Assembly (NCBI GenBank): GCA_022266195.1
Contig: WHVY01000001.1
Coordinates: 11,718,001 to 11,782,000, forward strand
Length of the DNA stretch: 64,000 bases
Direction of reading: 5' to 3'
Origin: Tetranychus cinnabarinus
Taxonomy: Eukaryota > Arthropoda > Arachnida > Trombidiformes > Tetranychidae
The position numbers were made by a program, and so were the translations under genes. Shown piece by piece: positions 47,601 to 61,635 of the stretch (positions are counted from its first letter, which is position 1; each line of letters begins with the position of its first letter). Under the pieces are notes generated by a model that made no database searches, had not been told where the DNA came from, and was given only the letters and a program-made list of their open reading frames with translations.

Positions 47601-50600
47601 TTATTTACTGACCTTTTTGTAGAAACATTTTGATTTGTAATAACTTGACCGTTTCATTGAATAAATTTCATTATTAATGTTGATGATGTGACGGAGAAAT
47701 GTACAGCAAATTAATTTACAGAAATGAATCCAAAATTCATTTGGGAATCAAATTGAGTAAAATCATGAACAACTCATGAAAATAGTGTAACCTTTCAATT
47801 CTTAAATATTCATTTCTTTTCAACCTTTTCTCCAGAATAATTTGTCAGTAATGTTTAGTATAAATGTGTTTATGAATAATCAATGGGCAAAGACCAGGCA
47901 AAAGCAAGGTTGGAAAGGTCAATAATTAGATGAACAATCTTGTCCAACAACCAGATGCGATGCTGACAAAATGGTCAAATGGTCCAAATGGATAAAAATA
48001 AAACGAAAAAATGGAAAAACAAAGTTGCTCTTTTGACCAATATTTTGCAAACAAATGCAAACCTTTTCAACCTCTTCTAATTTGATAATCTCGGAATAAT
48101 CATTGATCGTACCATGAAATGTTCATTTTCGTTGAACTTGAAATCAGTTAATGAATATTTAATCATTTATCGAACAGAAATTTTCTCATTTTTAGCCATT
48201 TCCACACATTGAAGTCTTTTTAGTCTGTTCAATCTTGATGCACCAAAGTGGTTCATTGTTTATCATGAAAATTATAAAACTGAAATGTTTCAATTAACCT
48301 TGTTCAAGGTTTAGTCAAGTGATTGCTGTCTTTGTATTTGATAGTCAAAAAGTTTCCAGTTGATTGATATTTGTTATTAAATCAATTCTCTAATACATTG
48401 AGCTTTAGGATTTCACTTTTATTCAATACTGAGAATCAAGTATTAAGTGTTGGTAAGTTGCCTTTTCCCTGCTTTTACTTTCAACCTTTTCCCTGTCAAT
48501 ATGTTGCTTACAATACATTATTTGACAAACTTATTGGTCCGATAAAGTAAATTATATTCTCGGTTGACATGGAAACATTCTGAATATCATGGAAAGGGAT
48601 TGAATGAGAAAGGAGAGAAATGATTGTAAATCAAAGAAAGAGAGAGGAAAAATATTGAAAGGCCAAAATGATGATTATGATGGTGAAAGGAAAAAGTCTT
48701 TGTAAATGTGTGTTCATTGACAAAAGGATAAAAGGAAGACAACATTTTGCATTCTTCATGTGAATAAATTTACAGAAGCAAAATGTGCAACCTTTTCATG
48801 GTATTTCCAATCAGCATCACCAAGTGTTCATTTTAATGACCTCAAAGTCACACAATTTACCAATAATTGTGAAACTCTTTTATCAGTTCTGTATTGAGTT
48901 TCATCACTTTCATTCCTTGTTTCGGACTCTTCTAATAAATTCAGATTTCATCATTTTTCCACCATTTTGCTTGGTAAAGGCTTTAGTGTTGCTCATGACC
49001 TTAAGGTGAATATGTATGAATGACGAGAGAACAACATTTTTTTGATGGAATTTTGATTTGTTTTGATTTTTCTTTTTCATGGAAAAGTCAGTTTACTGTT
49101 CAATCTAAAAGTAAAATTTTCAAAAAGTTTGCTTTTTGCAGTTTCTGTAATTTCATGGTTAAACAGTTTCCAAGTCTTGTCCAGCATTGCGGTTAGATAG
49201 TCTTTAAAATTGGCAAAACTCAAGTCTCATTGGAATACAATTCTTAAAACCCTTTTTCCATGAAGATGAAAGCTTTCCAGACAGAATTGCAAGATAAAAG
49301 TTTCTTATTAAAGTTGAAGGTTTATTGAACATTTGGTAAGAGAAAAGTTTACTTTAATAAAGCCTTTAATGCCAATATTGCGAGGATAACAGGTAAAGAC
49401 TGGCTAAGTTTGGCTGAACGTTGCAATAAAAAAATCGTTCATTTTAATTCGTTCAAGTTTCTACAAATTTCTCAACATTTCCAGTGAAACTTTTTTTCAC
49501 CAAATTTCGTCAGCTTCAGCAATTAAAGTCGCTTAATCGTCTTTAATCAAGATGAGAATTAAACGATTAATTTACTCTGAAAACTTTTATCAAGGATTAG
49601 ACTGAGCAACAAGAAAATTTCTTTCCCATCAATCTGATTATTGAGACGGAAAAATGTCAATCCATTTACATTTGTTTGTCAAATGAACGTTCAGAATCGC
49701 TCAATTTACAATGTTTTTCTTTTCGATTGTCTTCTTCTTTTCAGAGGCTCAACAATTTCAAATCAATTTACTTTTGAATCAGTCGATACTGAATAAGCAA
49801 ATGCTTTTCTTTTTCCTTCATTCAACCCTTTTGTTTACCTTATCATTTGATTTCTATCAATCTTTCTTTTCCTTTTGTTTCGCATTTCAATTGGCATTCA
49901 CTTGATCTATTCATAATTCAGGGGACATTTCTGTTTGTATTGATTAAGCTGGAAAAGCAAAACTATTGAATCTTCAATTGAACACGATGGTAATGCTGAT
50001 GTAATAATAATATTATCATTTTCTCAATATTTCATTGTTACATCAGGATAATCTGTCTTTTGATATAAGGGAAAATATCCTCGACAAACATGAGTCCCAT
50101 CAAAATAAGATTAAGGGTGAAACATTTGGTTAAACCAATCACAAAATAAGCTTCCTATGAGAATCCAAAAGAGCCAAAAGTGTCAATAATGTTAACAGGG
50201 AAACACACATCTCTACCCAAACTATCGATCATTCATTGAGACTTTTATTTCTCCTCCATGACTTTCAGGTAAACATTTTCAAATGAAAAACTTTCATCGA
50301 AGGGAAAACTTTTCATAATTTAATCTCAAACTTGTTCATCTACAAAGTAAAATTTTCAAATTTTGACCGTTTTTCAAGAAAAAAAAATAATTGTGATCGA
50401 TTTTGTTTCAAAAAAGTGTGTATTTAGATTGAAAAGTTAAACATATTGAAAAGGTGCCAACAATTAGGTTTGTTTCAGGAAAGAGTGGAATAACGATCCA
50501 TTTTCAAAGTTCGATAATCGATAATCTTGATCAATCAATCAGATCTATAGTCTTTTTCAACCAGCAGTTGTTGGTAAATAAATAGCGCTAAAAGGGGCAA

Positions 50601-53600
50601 CAATTCATTACTGCTCTAAATTTAATTTCAGTTTACTTTGATTATCACGAAAAGTATTTGCGATAATCGATTATTCAAACTTGTAAATACAGATAATCGA
50701 TTGTTAATCGAACAATTCCATTGATTTGATTTGCTTTGATTTGATTAATCTGATTGAGTTTGAACTCAGATGTTATAGAAAGATAACATGATAAACATGA
50801 GCTTAAATCGTGAACTATTCGTTTTGAAACCAAGGCATTGATTCAGAAAAAAATCGATTGAATCGATTCATTCGCAATTACTGATTATAAACGACTCAAG
50901 CCATTATACAACTATTTTTGATGCTAGCATGTGCGACCTGTAGCATTAAAAATGATCATTGCATTAGCCTCACAAATCGTATTGACATTAACAAAGAAAC
51001 ATCATAAAATGTTAAGAATGGATTTGAATGAAAAAATACCATTCTTTGTAGCTACAAAACTTTGCTACTTCAGAATATCTTAAAAATCAATAATCCATTG
51101 AAAAAAATGGATTAGAGCGTTAATCGGATCAAATTATTGCAAAATGCACCAAAATTTACTGTCCTCAAACTTATTGCTAAGAACCTCTATGGCTTGCCCT
51201 GTGGAGTGATTACTCCCTGAGATATATCAATATGTGAGTTTGAAATTTTACCACTTTCATTGGAAACATTTCTCAGATCAATTGTTGCAGTGTTGAGAAT
51301 GGAGATGATAAAAGAGTGAGAAAATGAAATTTTAGCTCTTCATTCTGAACTCTAATCGATTTTGGGTTTCATCGTGAAATAATGAAACTGCACATTAAGT
51401 GCAGTTTTTATTCCCAACTTGATCAAACAATTGATCAATTGTCCGTATTATTTACAATGTAAATGAAGCAAATTCAAGGCAATTTCAATGTAATTGAACA
51501 TGAGCTTTGTTGAAAATACAGGTTAATAATAATCAGTGTATTAGTTGAGTAAAGGTGAGAATCACAATTTGGTAAACTGTCAATAAGATTAGCTTGCCTT
51601 TTCTCTGCTCATCTATTCTTCCATTGATGCTCTTTCATATTCATCACCATCATCATCATCATCTTCTTTACATAATAATTGGTAGCCTTTTTTGATAGAT
51701 GAGCATAATATTTATTATCGTAAACAGCTTCATCAAATGAAACACGATCCATCATTTGGATTCCTTCATCATCTGTAGCCTATTCAATTTGACGTAGATT
51801 AACTCTGAAATCATACATTATTCCCTGATTTTGTATACTTTATATCATTTTTTCTCCTCGGATTTGATTATTATAGCAGACTTTTTTTCTTGTGTATTCA
51901 TTAACTGATGTTATTACGAGAACAAAAAGTTAATTGTTAATAATACCTTCAACTCTAGTTGAGTAATGCAAGTTAATCTGTTAAACTGATGCTGAAAGCA
52001 ATGAAAAGAGTCAACATGGATTAACAAATTGATTGTAATCGATTATGATCAGCACACAATTAACTCTTCAAGTTGCCTTTCGATTTCAAGATGAATAATG
52101 ATGCCACTAATAAGTTTCGTAAAGTTTCATTGAAAGTCGATCATTCAATTTTTCAACTTTCGTTTCATTTCATCACACAATTTATTGATCATATTTCATT
52201 TAAGGTCACGTTACAGTCTCTCATCCTATCGTCAAGTTAATTGGTCTGCAAGATATTTGCAAACCACGGCTCGATTGCTAACTAGATAATAACTTGAACC
52301 TCAATATTCATATATATTCAGTCATTCAATACAATCATTATTCAAATTGAAAACTTAATCCAATAACCTATCATTATTTATATCGATGACGACGCATTTT
52401 GGCCATCATTTTTGTCATCATCTCTTTAAGACGGTGTTCAAATCCAGCCAGAGAGATAACTTTGACAATTGAAAACTAAACAAACTCTGGTACTTGAAGA
52501 ATGATTGATTGGGTACAGTCTTGAGGAAAGTCTCGCTATATGTAAGGGTCAATAGGTTGAACCTAAATACAAACTCAACGAGAACTAAAAAAACGGGTTC
52601 TTTCCGACTCAACCTGTCGAATCTTTCTGAACGTTTATTGATGAAATCGATACAATTTTCTCTATTTTCGAAGTCTATCTCTACAACTCGATCCTTTACC
52701 ATTTTTGATGGACTTTCACCAGTTGAAGGTCTTCATCTCAGCTCTGCTTCATTTTGCTAATATAATGAGATTATCGTCGTTGGGAAACAGTTTTTGAAGC
52801 CTTTTCTCTTTGCATTTGGTCGAGCAATGTCTATGCTCGAGTGTTGCAGCACATTTACTGGCAAATGGTTAAACTGGATCAACTGATGAAACAAAGTGAA
52901 AAATGTTTGGTTAAGTCGATCGACCGTCGATTAATCAGAGATTGATTATGTAATGGTTTAAATTGTTGCCGTTGATGAAAAGTGAGACAAATTGAGGCCA
53001 TTAAGTGAATGTGTAAATGCCTATTGAACTAGTTTTTTGTTTCTTGAAACTTGTAGTTTCTAAATTTTTTGGCCAATCTGTTCATTAATTCAAATGTTTT
53101 GGTCAGCAGTTAAGTTTGACGGTTAAATGTAATGAGCACCAACAGTTGAGTTAAGACTCAACATTAGTTTAACCATTACGACTTGCTATTAGTTTAACAA
53201 ATGGGCATTAATGTTAATTGCGCCTTGTAAGTTAATGGAAACTCAGTTTTGTAATATCACTTTGCACCATCAACTTTACTGTTTTCATGGCAAGACAGAT
53301 GATCAGAGCAACAGAAAGCAAAAAATATTTCAACAAGCATAACACTTTTAGATTTACTCAATGACAATCCTTTTGGGGCTGATTTTTTCTATTAATTTGG
53401 CAGCAACCGAAAAAAAGCTAATATATTCAGATGCAAGATGTTCAACTAAACATTTACTTTTTTTCCTTCTTCTTCGTACCCTTTGCTTCTGGTTACTTAT
53501 TGGTTTCTTATATGTATTAATATAAATTCAGTATGTAAAGTAATACATAGTTGGGTGAAAACAAAATGTATTATAACCATTAATATGGTACAAGAAGGTT

Positions 53601-56600
53601 GAATGAAAACAAAATGACTTGAAACTTTTCATGTTTTCAATCTTGAAATGAATAAAAAACAGCAACTTATTTCTTGCCTATTTTGGTTTTTCTCAAGTGT
53701 ATTCATCTCAAGATACAAGGTTCACTTGTTTACTTGTGTGGTTCAAATTTGGTGATGGTTTAGGTTGAAAACTGGTTCAAACTTTTTGTTTGTACTTTTT
53801 TATTTGTTGCTCGTTACAGTGACATGAAAACAAATTAATGGATTCACAGTAAAAAGTACGAAAATTGATAGAACAAAGTTGACTTTGAAACACATTTTCT
53901 GTCGAAATATTTTCTTACTCGCAAGTCCCAAACCATTTTGACTCAGCAAGATAATACCAAAATCAATGACTGTAAAGTAAATGAATGAAGTAAAGACTGA
54001 AGACTCTTAGTTTGCTCTGAAGACTCTCATTATACAGTAATAGTAAAATCCAATTTTTCTAGCATTTGCATTCCATGGTTTTCGAGCTGAAAAGTGCAGT
54101 ACTCTGACATTTCGAGCAACCACCATTTGCAACTGATAGCAAGAAGTCAGCTAAGCAATGAGTTCAATGCAAAAATTTGTTCCTAGAACTGCATATTATT
54201 GTTATCATTGATCTCCGTGAACCAGCGAGAAAAAGGATTTTATTGAGCCCGTGAGATGAACGAGTTCTCGTTTCCTAATGTTTTCGTGGAGCCAAATAAA
54301 ACAATTTTATAATGCAAACGCCAATCGCCAATTTTAATAATAATTATTTTATTTAGTTGGTAGTCGGTAGACGGATATGTGAATGCATCTTGGAGTCAAT
54401 TTGAACTCAGTCTGTTTTCATTCAACTTTATTTTCTTGTAAAATTGAAACATTTACTGAAAAGGATTTTTTGTCAAAAAAGCTTTCTTTTCATTGTATCA
54501 ATCTTTTATTGGTGACTAACAATTTGTTCATCATCATTTTGGATCAATTGTTTGATTTGAAAGAAAATAAAATGAAGTGAAGTAAACATGATGAAGATGC
54601 TGATATAATCATGATGACAGTTTAAGCTTCAACAGTCGCAGATTTAAATGATAAAACAGTTTCACCAAAAAAGCTTGCGAAAGGAAAAAGTCAATAAAAG
54701 GAAAGGTTATTCAAAAATGAATTGTTGTTCAATTGTTTTGACTTTGAATTAATGTAAAGAGACACTTATAGACGATCATGATACTTGGATAACTTTTGGG
54801 CTTTTCAATCTTTTTCAACTTTCTTTTCATCTTTTAAACTGGCGATACCAAATGGTGATTTTTCTGTCAGGTAAGGAGGAGGAAAAGAGAGGAGAAAAAG
54901 ATGGAACCAAAATTGTATCAACTGAATGATGAACATTGAATGAAGCGAGAAAAGAGCAACCAGATGAGCCACCAAAAAAAGGCTGACAAGGAATGAAAAG
55001 AAAGATGAAGAGTGAACTATTTTGGCCTTTTCTTCATTTATCTATCTTGATGTAGTTTTTTTGCTTCCTCAACTGTCTCAACAGTTTTGCTCCATGAATC
55101 AGATTCAGTCGAGTCTGTTTTTTTTCTGGTTAAACAAAACAAAGATGAAAATGAAGACGATCAAGGAAAAGATGAAGATTGTTTTTTGTTTGACAATCTT
55201 TGACTTCCATAGATCATTTCACTTTTGAAGGCTTCAATTGTTTTCCTCTTCCTAATACTTTTACCTCTGTTTGTTGCCTGCCATCTGATAATTCTGTAAC
55301 ATTTTTCAAGATACATTTCAGTGTTTGGTTGGAAGGAAAGATAATAAATAACTACTGAAGGGAACAGAGCAAAGGACAAGTTGTTAGCCTTTGAAAAGTT
55401 TTCAATTTACAATTGAGACAATTGCTTCTCCTTTATCTTCCCATTGTAATAATGTACATATCAAAAGACAAAAACATGGGATTGTGAAGAGTGACGAGGA
55501 AAAAAGAAGCAAAATGTTTCAGTTACACTCTCATGTACTTTGTGCAATAATTGTTAGGCTTGATGGATGGCAGTCAAGAGTCGAAATGATGAACAAAACT
55601 TCTCAACACTATGATTATTCTTGAAAAACATTAAGTGTAGTCTTTGTGAACAAGATGAAGATCTGCGAAAAATTATGAGCAACAACATTTGTCTAACGAT
55701 CTCGGAACAATCTATTCTCGTTTTTGAATGTGCTGGCACTTGATAGCACCAATCCCAAGAAAAATGTTGGCTTGAGTTTTGAAATCTTTTCCTTCAAGTC
55801 GCGAGTCAAGTGGTATGTTTAAAGGTGACAGGAGCTTTGCTTTCCATTGATCCGTTCATGAGATGTGGACATTCAGTATTTCGCCGATTGATCAAATCAA
55901 CGATTTTCATCGAAACTGCTCTCGATTTTTTCTTTCTGAAGAATTTTGTTTTTTGCATCAAACACAATTTGCTCCATAGCTGTGAGCCCATCTAGGTAAA
56001 TGTGTTAACTCATACCATCGATTGAAATTTTGCCAAGAGCTATGGAAAGGAATAAAGCAGTTTTTTGTTATTGAATTTTGTTTGATAAAATTTTTTAAAT
56101 TATGGATGATATTTGGTTCCATTACAATCAGCCTTTGAAAGATTATTTAAATTCGTTTAAATTGACTGAGAAGTCATGACGAAAGACTCAAAGTAATATT
56201 GCATTCAAACTGTTACCCAATGTACAGATTTGAATCAATTTTGAGTCAAAAAGTAGGTTTCTTCAGCCATTTTGATTCAATGTTGACTCAAAACTTTTCA
56301 CACGTATTTGAATCATAAATGGAAGCCTTTGACCCAAAACTCACAATTTTTTACGATTTTTGGTGGAACAAAACTAAAGTTTGTAAAATGGAGATAATTA
56401 ATCACGGATTTTATGTATTTCAGTTTCAATCAGATTAATTTTGGAAATGATAAAAAATGATTCTGGAAATAGTTTACATCAAATTTTCAAATCCAAAAAT
56501 CAAAGGAAATTGAGAAAATGGATTTTCCAAAAAATGAAATACATGGAAGTTGATTGTTGGTGCTCATTGTATATTATTGAATGAATAAAGTTGAAAATAT

Positions 56601-58893
56601 TATAGCACTTTGCTATCTTATTTGAGTTTAGTTAGTTTTCCATGTCAACAGGTACGAAGCTAATCAAATATTAGATTAAATTTGGCCAACTTGGAAGCTG
56701 TAAGCATGAAATTGCATTATTCTCAGTGAACTGTTGAATGTTGAATATAAAATTGAATCAATAACGATAGTCTTATGAATCTGGTGGAAATGGGTTCAAA
56801 TGGTTTATTCAATTTTCCACCTTAAATTCTATGTTCTAGAATTTCATGTCAAAGTTGATAACTCGAGATTAGTCTGGACATTTAACTTGTCCTCGCTACT
56901 GGTAACCTGAAATGTGTTCATGAGTTGATATTTCAAATGGATATCGCAAGTTGCTTCTGTACATGAATCTTTTTGTCACCATTTGTGTTACAAATAAAAC
57001 AAAGTGTACTTACGATCGTTTAAAAATAGTTTCAAGTTAACAGGGAAAATATTTTCAAATTGATCCAGATTCTGGTTCTTCTCATCTTCTCATCTTCTTC
57101 CAACATCATCTCTTTGGAGACATTTTGTCTTTTCTCTTCATTTGCTGCTATCACCAGAAGTAAATAACCAAACTCAGTTTTCCTTGAGCCACAATCTAAA
57201 ATCATTGAAGGAGACAGACAAGAAGATGAAAAGGGATGAAGAGTTGAAAGGAAGATGGCGAGATGATGAGAGAACCTTTTTTTTCACTTAAGCACAAAGT
57301 AGCAAAAGGATGAGACAGTGAGCAAGAAAGAGATTGTTTGATGAGAAAAGGTTGAGGTAAAAGTTTTGCAAGAAGTGAAATGGGAATTTCAATGTTAACT
57401 CATGTTTGTTTCAATGAACAAAAATGGGTTGAGATGTAAACAATTTTTACTTTTCAAATTGAGTTGCATTGAAATTGCAACTTTACCTTACAAGACTTGT
57501 TTACTCTGGCTTTAATAGACTCGACAGACTCCAGATTTGATAAATGATATCATTCGCTTATTTTGCATTATTATTACAAGAAAATGACTTTAACACAACT
57601 CTATTGATAACACTTGTCATGACCAACTTGATTTGATTTACCTTTAAAGGTTCAGTTCAAGATGTCATTTCTCAAAATGGTGAACCATCTCAATAGTCAA
57701 TGTTGAACAGATGATGTAGAAGTACAAATAAAGATATTAACGCCCAACTTTAGAATCAATTGAACAATGATTGATGAAATAGTAATGCAATAAGTCCAAT
57801 GTCCAGCAGTGAAATATGGAATCATCTTGAATCAACTTTTTTATATTGTTTCTACTGGGAAATTAGATAAGCATTGAAACAACATTTTACGATCGATTAA
57901 TATGTTTCGATAAATCACAATTTTTCATTCTAAACCATTTTCGACATCAAATTAACATTAGCACTTTATTCTGGAAGTCTTCAGTTTTCACTCATCACAC
58001 TAACTCAAAACAATACCTCATGAGTCGAGCAAACATCTGAGATAATCTCAATTCGGTTCGTTTCAAAAATTCCCATAATTCGAGATCCATTGATATAAGA
58101 CTTGGACAAAACTCGGACAGAACTTGAAGTTCCATACTTCCATGTCTGAAAGTTTTTTTATGTCATTCGTTAATTTGGCTTCTAAACGCAATAGAAAGGT
58201 GATCTTCTGAAGATTTTTTTTACATAAATTTACAATTTCCGTTAAAAAAATCTGAAACTAACTTTAGCATTCTGTTTATCTGATCGGAAAATATGTTATT
58301 CAAAGCATTCCATTTTTTATTGGGTTGCCATTTTGGTTTTGATTAGAACCTTTTTTGGTTCTACTTTTTGTGCTGTCTTTTAATTGTAATTGTCATAACC
58401 TTAATCTAATGAGGCAAGATTTGGGTTTTTAACGATGAACAAAATACAATTAACTTAATAAGGTTATTTACATGTTTATTGTTACTCTTCAACTCATATT
58501 CATAATTACTGTACTTAGCTTGAATGAAACTGTGAACAAAACGAGGAAAAAGTAAAATGAATAAAAATTTGATTTACACTTTTAATTGTTCAACTTTTGT
58601 TGCTTGCTTACTGATGTCACTTTGACTAAATTGTTAATTAAGCAAGTAAATATGCATAATATCAATGTAAATTGAAGTTCACAAATGTCTAGCTTAAAGT
58701 GGTTAAGATTTTTGATTTGATTAAATAAAGTTGAAGCAACGAGACAAATTGTTGTTGCAAGCAATCAATAAAATTGAATGAGCATGACAATTAAGGTGAA
58801 AGTTAAATGTGATAAAGTTAAAACTGTGAAAATAAAAGGTTGAACAAAAGTAATTAAAGGTAAATACAGATTGTTTAAAAAGAAACTGTAACG
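44661..58893. other. 14-kb gene desert
   Basis: No exon or RNA gene supported. A+T-rich with numerous homopolymers; several TAG/TAA-poor short ORFs are at the length expected by chance. A minus-strand 30-codon stretch at about 52376-52470 ends in MRRHRYK but has no recognisable family. Confidence 0.4.
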
Positions 58894-59857
58894 ATGACTG
58901 CTGTTATCGATGTGGTTTTCGAAGACTCTTTGTGGGTTGACAATTTGTCCAATTTGGTTAAATCGACCAACACAGTTGGAATACACTTGTACAATTTCAC
59001 CCATTTTATCAAATCCTTCAAGAAAAATAATAAACGTATATTTTACCAAAATTCAAATACCGTTTCTCTGGTCAATGCTATCACAGTGGCAAATTTTTTA
59101 CCCAAAATTGCAACAAAAGCAACAAAAACCACAGCATTTTCAACTTGTGCGTGTACATCATCATCATCTACATCTATTCAACATCATCTTTATTCTATTG
59201 AAAGGAAAAATCCAAGAATAGTTGTTTGGAGGGAAGGGCAACCTGTGAAACTTTGTTCAACACAGATTTATATTAGCTCAGATAAAGAGGATGCTGTTAA
59301 AATTTATTATACAAAAGTATTGCCTTATATAAAATCGAGATATCAAAAATATACTAATGTTTTAGATTGCTCAAACCAATGTTTAACAAAACAACCAATT
59401 TCAAATAGTAACTTATTGTATGCAAGAAAATCCATAGCGGTATTTGACTTGGATGATACCTTGATAGATGAGAAAAACAAGCCTAAAAAAGGAGCTCTAA
59501 AGTTAATTGAAGCTATCAAGGATAGGTTTTGATATTTTGGTGTTGTGGTCTCACGGTGGACGAATTCATGTTGGTGAACAATTGCGAAAAAATGAATGGT
59601 CTGATACTTTTGATGTTGCTTTGTTCAACACCGATATTGATTCGTTAAACTGTAAAAATTTGCTATATTTGTATAATGTGCTGCCGGAAAATGTCATCTT
59701 CTCAAAAGCTATACTCCTAGATGATCGTATTGACAATTGGTCTCCCGAATACGATGATATGTTTCTAATTGATCCTAAATCTTCGTTACATTCAGTTACC
59801 CGAGAAATTGAAAAAAAGTATCATAAAAAACAGACAAAAGGTTTAATGCTGCTATAA
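58894..59857 (+). pseudogene. 38K-like HAD-fold protein of nudivirus/baculovirus type, one frameshift
   Basis: Two overlapping frames cover one protein. The first (58894-59532) ends soon after the HAD motif I VFDLDDTLI (Asp185/Asp187); the second (open before 59507, to 59857) continues with ILVLWSHGGRIHV (motif II region) and ILLDDRIDNW (motif IV-like). The break lies at about 59505-59530 near a run of T. The part before motif I has WREGQPVKLCSTQIYI and YTKVLPYIKSRYQKY. This layout fits 38K (Ac98-like), a core gene of baculoviruses and nudiviruses needed for nucleocapsid assembly and acting as a phosphatase on the packaging protein in baculoviruses. Cellular HAD/FCP-type phosphatases are the alternative. 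It could be a decayed insertion or one sequencing indel. Confidence 0.55.
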
Positions 59858-59909
59858 ACTACTTTTTTATTGATATTACTTCTTGATTATACAATTATTG
59901 ATTATAATT

Positions 59910-60669
59910 TTTACTTTTATCCAATTCGTCCAAATTAACGATTAACCAAATTTAGTATATCCATATTTTTTTTCAGGGCTTCGATGTCCAATTCATACGA
60001 ATGCGTTGCTTTTGTGACTGTTCGTTTGTCTGGTTTGGTTATTATTGTGTACTCATTTTTATTTTTGTCTGTTATCAAGTACAACAATGGAGCTTTGTAG
60101 TTTTTTGCCTTAACTCTATCATAAATGTCAGAATTAAGTTTTTTCATCTGCTCGCTTGAATTATTTTTCATGCAGTTGATGCAAAAACTGCAAACAGTCA
60201 TTAGTACAAAATTATTATTTGCACCATCATCACAATTCTGGTAGAATTTGAAAGCTCGGGGAGATCGACCCTTATAGCAAAGCATGCACTTATTTTCACC
60301 TTTGTCGTTTGGTTTTTCTTTACCTCTCCAAAAATCAGGATCGTTATACCGTTTGAAGATTTTACATCTTGGTTCGTACTCATCGTCGTCTTCGTCGTTG
60401 TTATCTTGGTCGTTGTTATCGTCATTATTGTTTGCTGTTGAAGTTGATGGAATCGAGGGATGTTTACTATTGATGGGTGATTCGGTTGCTTTTCTTTTTC
60501 TGGTATTTGCGGCCACTGCATTTTCATCTAAAGGCGGTTGGTGGCTTTTTTCGGTTTTACTTTAAACAACGATAAATTATAGTTGAACAGGGAATTCTTG
60601 AATGTTTCGCTGAAAACAGCCGGTTCAATGAAATCATTTTCAATATCACCAATAAATGGTATACTTTTG
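59910..60669. repeat. Palindrome 1, left arm (760 bp)
   Basis: Reverse complement of 60873-61632. The encoded 193-codon frame is identical in both arms. The symmetry centre is at 60771. The left boundary is where tttacttttatcc stops matching. Confidence 0.9.
59935..60527 (-). CDS. Unknown viral-type protein with a Cys cluster (gene Y, C-terminal part, copy 1)
   Basis: Open frame of 193 codons or slightly more, convergent with the 38K-like gene. No in-frame ATG at its beginning (first usable codon is GTG; the frame is open further upstream to a stop near the A-run at 60550). It has a Lys/Arg-rich start, an Asp/Asn low-complexity run, then CMLCYKGRSP and CSFCINCM, which could bind a metal, and a C-terminal helical tail. 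The frame overlapping upstream (60528-60872, minus) has the same coding character and is offset by one base at an A6 run, so both may be one gene. No family recognised. Confidence 0.5.
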
Positions 60670-60872
60670 ATAGCATCTGCAAACTCATTTTTATCTAAAA
60701 TTTCTTTATTAAGAAACTTTAAAGCTTCAATTAAGCAAAAATGAAATGCTTTTGCGAGTTCAGGCGTTAATTTGTAATTCAGTGTTTTAAACGAGGATAC
60801 GCCGTTAGCAGCATACATCAAAATGTAATGATAAAAGTAAAACCGAATTAGTTTGGTTGTACCAAACTGTAC
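60528..60872 (-). pseudogene. Upstream part of gene Y, offset by one base
   Basis: Minus-strand frame through the palindrome spacer, with protein-like segments such as YHYILMYAANGVSSFKTLNY and DAIKSIPFIGDIENDF. Beyond 60872 the frame runs into the opposite arm and is antisense to it, so the true N-terminus is lost at the fold. Ends at TAG just past the A6 run near 60550. Confidence 0.45.
60670..60872. other. Spacer of palindrome 1 (203 bp)
   Basis: Unique sequence between the two 760-bp arms. It continues the gene Y coding frame on the minus strand, so it is joined naturally to the left arm. Confidence 0.8.
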
Positions 60873-61632
60873 CAAAAGTATACCATTTATTGGTGATATT
60901 GAAAATGATTTCATTGAACCGGCTGTTTTCAGCGAAACATTCAAGAATTCCCTGTTCAACTATAATTTATCGTTGTTTAAAGTAAAACCGAAAAAAGCCA
61001 CCAACCGCCTTTAGATGAAAATGCAGTGGCCGCAAATACCAGAAAAAGAAAAGCAACCGAATCACCCATCAATAGTAAACATCCCTCGATTCCATCAACT
61101 TCAACAGCAAACAATAATGACGATAACAACGACCAAGATAACAACGACGAAGACGACGATGAGTACGAACCAAGATGTAAAATCTTCAAACGGTATAACG
61201 ATCCTGATTTTTGGAGAGGTAAAGAAAAACCAAACGACAAAGGTGAAAATAAGTGCATGCTTTGCTATAAGGGTCGATCTCCCCGAGCTTTCAAATTCTA
61301 CCAGAATTGTGATGATGGTGCAAATAATAATTTTGTACTAATGACTGTTTGCAGTTTTTGCATCAACTGCATGAAAAATAATTCAAGCGAGCAGATGAAA
61401 AAACTTAATTCTGACATTTATGATAGAGTTAAGGCAAAAAACTACAAAGCTCCATTGTTGTACTTGATAACAGACAAAAATAAAAATGAGTACACAATAA
61501 TAACCAAACCAGACAAACGAACAGTCACAAAAGCAACGCATTCGTATGAATTGGACATCGAAGCCCTGAAAAAAAATATGGATATACTAAATTTGGTTAA
61601 TCGTTAATTTGGACGAATTGGATAAAAGTAAA
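60873..61632. repeat. Palindrome 1, right arm (760 bp)
   Basis: Inverted copy of 59910-60669. It ends only 3 bp before the start of palindrome 2 (61636). Confidence 0.9.
61015..61607 (+). CDS. Gene Y, C-terminal part, inverted copy 2
   Basis: Same 193-codon frame as at 59935-60527, on the opposite strand and identical in translation, including the same one-base offset at the A6 run upstream. Only about 140 bp of the upstream half is present in this arm. Confidence 0.5.
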
Positions 61633-61635
61633 TGG

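Noticed and set aside
52376..52475. Minus-strand 30-codon end piece ending MRRHRYK after an acceptor-like tttgtttag
   Set aside because: Too short, no partner exon and no recognisable family; likely chance.
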